The position numbers were made by a program, and so were the translations under genes. From assembly GCA_039917935.1 (NCBI GenBank), contig JBDSIM010000152.1, positions 1 to 29,445 on the forward strand: a DNA stretch of 29,445 nt, written 5' to 3'. Of this stretch, positions 25,872 through 29,445 are shown piece after piece. A model generated the notes under the pieces. It was not told the origin of the DNA, did no database searches, and was given only the letters and a program-made list of their open reading frames with translations. The stretch comes from Chryseosolibacter sp039917935 (GTDB taxonomy: Bacteria > Bacteroidota > Bacteroidia > Cytophagales > Cyclobacteriaceae). The stretch's first letter is position 1; the number at the start of each line of letters is the position of its first letter.

Positions 25872-27062
25872 ATGAAAATAGGCATAGAAGTTCAACGGCT
25901 TTTCAGAAAGAAGAAATTTGGAATAGAAATTTCTTCATTGGAGCTCATTAAAAAGTTAAGAGATATTGAACCTGCTCATGAGTTTGTAATCTTTGCTAAA
26001 AATGATGAGGACAGGGCCTGTCTTGAAACATCTGGTAATGTTAAAATAAAGTTGGTAGCGGGTAAGATGTTTGCTGACTTTGAACAATTCTTTTTGCCGT
26101 TAGCAGTTCGTCGGGAAGGCGTGGATATATTGCATTGCACCGGAAATACTACCCCCTATTTTTGTTCGGCCCCCATTGTTCAGACACTTCACGATGTGAT
26201 CTTCATGGATGATATTTCCGAAACAGACAGTTATTACCAGCGATTTGGAAATCATTACCGCCGCAGAATGGTGCCGATAGTAACTCCCCGGAGCGAGATT
26301 GTAATAACTGTTTCCGAATATGAAAAAGAAAGGATCATTCAGAGACTGGGAATCGCAGACCAAAAGATACACGTAGTGTACAATGGCCTTGACGAGAAGC
26401 GCTTTTACCCACGTCCATATGATAGCCATGTTTCCGTGAAGCGTAAATATGATTTACCCGAAGATTTTATATTGTTCCTGGGGAATGCTTCTTTTCGGAA
26501 AAACGCAGATAGGGTAATTGAAGCATACGTTCAGTATAGCCGCAAAAGCGATAACCCTATGGCGCTCGTTGCGCCCGGGTTGACACAAGATTTCATTATA
26601 AATAAATTAAGCAAGTATAAATTTCCTTTTGACAAGCAAAAATTCATTACACCAGGTTACATTTTAGACCAGGATCTTTCTTCCATATATGGATTGAGTA
26701 AAATTTTCCTGTTTCCAAGTATCTCTGAAGGATTTGGAATGCCGGTGATAGAAGCCATGGCTTGTGGGTCTCCCGTTATCACATCAAATACCTCGTCAAT
26801 GCCTGAGATCGCTGGTAATGCGGCCATATTGATTGATCCGGCAAGTGCATCCAGCATCGCAGATGCTTTGCTCTCATTATCCGGAAACGAAAGTTTGCGT
26901 CTGCATAAGATTGACAAGGGGTTTTCCAATGCGACGAGATTCAATTGGACGGCGTCGGCTGAAAAAGTTCTGAGTTTATATGATCGGGTGTTAAAACGAG
27001 TTCAAAATCCGCAAACGACCGCAGCCTTTCTGCGAAAGGAATATTCGACTTCAAAACGTTGA
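25872..27062 (+). CDS. Family 4 glycosyltransferase (GT-B)
   Basis: The 396-residue product is a two-domain GT-B enzyme of the GT4 (mannosyltransferase/WbaZ-like) group. N-terminal features are GIEVQRLFRKKKFGIEI with the donor-side glycine loop, LHCTGNTTPYF and TLHDVIFM. The C-terminal domain has FLGNASFRKNADRVIEAY and FPSISEGFGMPVIEAMACGS, the EX7E motif that binds the nucleotide sugar, followed by SMPEIAGNAAILIDP. It probably adds one residue to the lipid-linked glycan. It is the last of the three glycosyltransferase genes; no flippase (Wzx), polymerase (Wzy) or Wzz gene follows within the window. Confidence 0.9.
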   Translation: MKIGIEVQRLFRKKKFGIEISSLELIKKLRDIEPAHEFVIFAKNDEDRACLETSGNVKIKLVAGKMFADFEQFFLPLAVRREGVDILHCTGNTTPYFCSAPIVQTLHDVIFMDDISETDSYYQRFGNHYRRRMVPIVTPRSEIVITVSEYEKERIIQRLGIADQKIHVVYNGLDEKRFYPRPYDSHVSVKRKYDLPEDFILFLGNASFRKNADRVIEAYVQYSRKSDNPMALVAPGLTQDFIINKLSKYKFPFDKQKFITPGYILDQDLSSIYGLSKIFLFPSISEGFGMPVIEAMACGSPVITSNTSSMPEIAGNAAILIDPASASSIADALLSLSGNESLRLHKIDKGFSNATRFNWTASAEKVLSLYDRVLKRVQNPQTTAAFLRKEYSTSKR

Positions 27063-27250
27063 AATCTGATCTATTTTTTAGGGGGAAAATTTACGCAATC
27101 GATACATCCCCCATTTTAAGGCAGGAGCTTACTCAATAACAGAAAATGAACAATAATCAGGCGACAGTAAACAAATCAACTTGCTGTAATAATAAGGCAC
27201 GAAATTTTATTGTGATCATGTCGACAATAATTACCTCAAATCCATCCCTT
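27063..27250. other. Intergenic region before the secreted hydrolase
   Basis: This 188-nt gap has GGGGGA (27081-27086) facing TCCCCC (27107-27112) across a 20-nt spacer, followed by ATTTTAAG. It could be a weak terminator for the glycan locus. In-frame ATGs at 27146 and 27218 extend the next reading frame upstream but precede the signal peptide, so I treat the stretch as non-coding leader. No clear promoter was recognised. Confidence 0.35.
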
Positions 27251-29445
27251 ATGAAAATCATCGTTGGCTGTTGGGCATTATGCCTCGTAATCTGCCAATC
27301 GGCCTTCTCGCAGGTAGATACTACGTTTATTTATAATACAAGCACACCCTACGGAACTTTGGATATCAGGATTGCAAAATCATCAACCCGATTTTACTAT
27401 TTACAAGAGAATAAGACCCATAGTTTCAGGGAGAGCGCCCCTGGCGTAAAGACGGAAACCTATCGAGACATGACCTCCTGGAACTCCAGCCCCTACACGC
27501 AGGGAAATCTGCGTGAAAAGAATGGGAGTTCTGATTACTTTGTCATGAACTACCGACTACTTTTTCCAGGCAATTATAATGCGGATTATTCAGAGGGTTA
27601 TCCGTTAATTTTAATGATGCACGGTGCCGGTGAACGAGGCAACTGCTGGGATAACAGTTGCTTCTGGGACACACGCTTATGGAAGCCGTTAATCAATAGT
27701 CCGGCCGCGCCCACAGCTTCCAATCACGAATTATTGAACAATGATTATAACCTATTGCATGGTGGCAATGTACACCTGAAAGCCCGAAACCTTGCCGGAA
27801 GCCGGTTACCCAATGATCCAAATCTTCCTGAAAGGGCATTTCCTGGTTTCGTCTTATTCCCGCAAAATTTAAATGGATGGGATGCGAACGGAGCAAACGA
27901 TGTTCTCAGGTTATTACGATTGCTTTCAAAAAAATATAAGATCGATCCAAATCGCATTTATATACATGGTCTTTCAAATGGTGGAATAGGCACGTATGAC
28001 GTACTGAAACGTGCGCCCTGGATGTTTGCTGCCGCACTACCCATGTCTGCACCTTCAGAATCTTCCATCATCAGCAGGGGTTTAAGACCTAGGATTGCAC
28101 ACGTTCCGCTATGGATTTTCCAGGGTGGACTTGATCAAGCCCCTACGCCTTCCAGAACGCAAGGATACGTTAAAAGCTTCCGGGATGCCGGTGCCATTAT
28201 CCGATATACGGAATATAGTAATCTTGGCCATGGGGTTTGGAATACCGCCTATGCCGAGCCTGATTTTTTCTCCTGGATGTTGGACAAAAACAAAGCAAAC
28301 ATTCACCTGTTTGCAGGGGTTTCAACAATTTGTGAAACCAACGGACAGGGTGTACGCATGGCGTTGGCAGAAGGATTTCGTTCCTATCAGTGGGAACGCA
28401 ATGGTGTCGTTATTTCAGAAGCCACCAGCGCAACTTATGTCGCCAACACGTCTGGTACTTATCGGGCGCGCTTCAGCCGCAAACAAAACCCTGGAACATC
28501 CGACTGGAACCGGTGGTCTGAGCCCGTGCAGGTTTCTTCTCAGAGCATGGCCAAGCCTGTCATCACACAATCCGGAACGGTAGTTTTGAAAGGCCTTGAT
28601 AACTATGGTTTTGCAAAAATGAGCTCCGTAGGTGTTTATGACCATTACTATTGGTATAAAGACGGTGTTTTACAGAACCTAACTGGAACAGTTGACGATA
28701 CGGTGCGAAATGTAAAATTCTCAGCAGGAAATTGTGCCTCCGGGCCATGCACAGGTAACGGTGTATATACGCTCGTGGTAGGTAGTGCAGACAACTGTAC
28801 CAGTCCTCCATCCGATGGCAAATATGTTTTTTTCAATAATCAGGCACCGATTAATATTAACCCTCCTACCGATTTTGCGGGTGATGCATTATCTGACGGC
28901 CGCGCCAGCCTGAGTTGGACAGATGCCTCCACCAATGAAAATGGTTTTGAAATCTGGCGAAGAAGGCAAACAGGGCCAACGACTTTCACAACATGGCAGA
29001 TGGCTCCTATCACAAAACCTAATGTTACCGCTATGGTTGATAAAGGGTTGGTACCATCCAGTACTTATCAATATAAAATAAGGGCCGCTGGCGATGCCGG
29101 AAGGTCAAACTACACGCCTCTATCAAGCACCCAATACCTGATCATTACGACAACCGCAGATAACGAGAATCCTACTGCACCACAAAATGTCACAGCCAAT
29201 GCAACGGGCATAAAAGAAATAAAGATTTCGTGGGAGGCATCCACTGATAATACAGGCATTCAGGAATACAACATATATTATGGTTCTACAGTAGTGGCCA
29301 CCGGCTCGGCGGCAACTTCATACACTATCAATAACCTTCCTTTGAATACCGATTACAGTTTTACTGTTCGGGCGAAAGATCTGGCAAACAACCTCAGTGG
29401 GGCGAGTAATGCGGCATCAGCCAATACTTTCGTGAATGGGCTATA
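27251..29445 (+). CDS. Secreted alpha/beta-hydrolase (esterase-like) with fibronectin type III domains, 3'-partial
   Basis: The frame stays open to the window edge (731 codons seen). A signal peptide (KIIVGCWALCLVICQSAFS, cut before Q) leads into an alpha/beta-hydrolase: LILMMHGAGERG (oxyanion region, about 119-130), nucleophile elbow IYIHGLSNGGIG with Ser242, Asp295 in WIFQGGLDQ and His327 in YSNLGHGVW form a Ser-Asp-His triad like polyhydroxybutyrate depolymerase or feruloyl/acetyl esterase relatives. After about residue 355 come Ig-like beta domains, then two fibronectin type III domains (about 537-635 and 643-728). A C-terminal sorting domain is expected beyond the edge. The likely substrate is an extracellular ester, perhaps on a polysaccharide. 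ATG 27251 is chosen for the signal peptide. Confidence 0.85.
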   Translation, partial: MKIIVGCWALCLVICQSAFSQVDTTFIYNTSTPYGTLDIRIAKSSTRFYYLQENKTHSFRESAPGVKTETYRDMTSWNSSPYTQGNLREKNGSSDYFVMNYRLLFPGNYNADYSEGYPLILMMHGAGERGNCWDNSCFWDTRLWKPLINSPAAPTASNHELLNNDYNLLHGGNVHLKARNLAGSRLPNDPNLPERAFPGFVLFPQNLNGWDANGANDVLRLLRLLSKKYKIDPNRIYIHGLSNGGIGTYDVLKRAPWMFAAALPMSAPSESSIISRGLRPRIAHVPLWIFQGGLDQAPTPSRTQGYVKSFRDAGAIIRYTEYSNLGHGVWNTAYAEPDFFSWMLDKNKANIHLFAGVSTICETNGQGVRMALAEGFRSYQWERNGVVISEATSATYVANTSGTYRARFSRKQNPGTSDWNRWSEPVQVSSQSMAKPVITQSGTVVLKGLDNYGFAKMSSVGVYDHYYWYKDGVLQNLTGTVDDTVRNVKFSAGNCASGPCTGNGVYTLVVGSADNCTSPPSDGKYVFFNNQAPININPPTDFAGDALSDGRASLSWTDASTNENGFEIWRRRQTGPTTFTTWQMAPITKPNVTAMVDKGLVPSSTYQYKIRAAGDAGRSNYTPLSSTQYLIITTTADNENPTAPQNVTANATGIKEIKISWEASTDNTGIQEYNIYYGSTVVATGSAATSYTINNLPLNTDYSFTVRAKDLANNLSGASNAASANTFVNGL

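Noticed and set aside
27146..27250. Upstream in-frame ATGs for the hydrolase
   Set aside because: They would put 11-35 polar residues in front of a complete signal peptide that starts at 27251.
28095..28583. Plus-strand frame of 162 codons inside the hydrolase gene
   Set aside because: It lies in another register of the clear hydrolase frame, which shows signal peptide, triad and FnIII domains without interruption.
1..29445. CRISPR array, tRNA/rRNA genes, transposases, phage or defence genes
   Set aside because: No direct-repeat array, cloverleaf, rRNA-like stretch or matching protein family was seen by eye on either strand.

Overview
The window looks like a chromosomal segment of a Bacteroidota bacterium, most likely from the Cytophagales/Cytophagia side. 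Pointers are a secreted beta-propeller protein ending in a type IX secretion (T9SS type A) sorting domain, a Bacteroidota 'putative porin', the nif3 plus coiled-coil 'zinc ribbon' gene pair, possible TAnnTTTG-type -7 boxes, weak Shine-Dalgarno use, and a classical o-succinylbenzoate menaquinone pathway. No rRNA, tRNA, CRISPR array, transposase or phage gene was seen, and gene density is high with no gene-free stretch above 300 bases.

Layout. Positions 1-248 are non-coding and hold a GC-rich palindromic element of dispersed-repeat type. Next come an MFS transporter (+), an FtsX/MacB-type ABC permease (-) and a divergent secreted protein of the family often labelled 'asparagine synthetase B' (+). 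A small lipoprotein and a 1348-residue secreted Asp-box/sortilin-like propeller follow (+). A convergent minus-strand group, lpxK - putative porin - miaE, fills 8805-12423. Divergent from it are nif3, a coiled-coil protein with a degenerate zinc ribbon, and a TPR protein (+). The TPR gene overlaps tail-to-tail with a minus-strand histidine phosphatase gene.

16685-22057 is a tight menaquinone operon: menI (DHNA-CoA thioesterase), menF, menD, menB and menE. Together these cover chorismate to isochorismate, the SEPHCHC step, OSB activation, ring closure to DHNA-CoA and thioester hydrolysis. menC (OSB synthase), menH and menA (prenyltransferase) are not here and must lie elsewhere or be replaced.

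22181-27062 is a surface-glycan locus: a stand-alone response regulator, a priming sugar-phosphate transferase with an unusual N-terminal receiver-like domain lacking the phospho-acceptor Asp and the conserved Lys, two GT2 glycosyltransferases and one GT4 glycosyltransferase. The last gene, open at the right edge, encodes a secreted alpha/beta-hydrolase (Ser-Asp-His) with at least two C-terminal fibronectin type III domains.

The most interesting item is the response regulator / pseudo-receiver-sugar transferase pair, which suggests signal control of the first step of glycan assembly. Other points of note are the almost cysteine-free 'zinc ribbon', the glutaminase-like Cys motif in the mislabelled secreted protein, an 18-bp perfect palindrome between convergent genes, and repeated use of TTG start codons.
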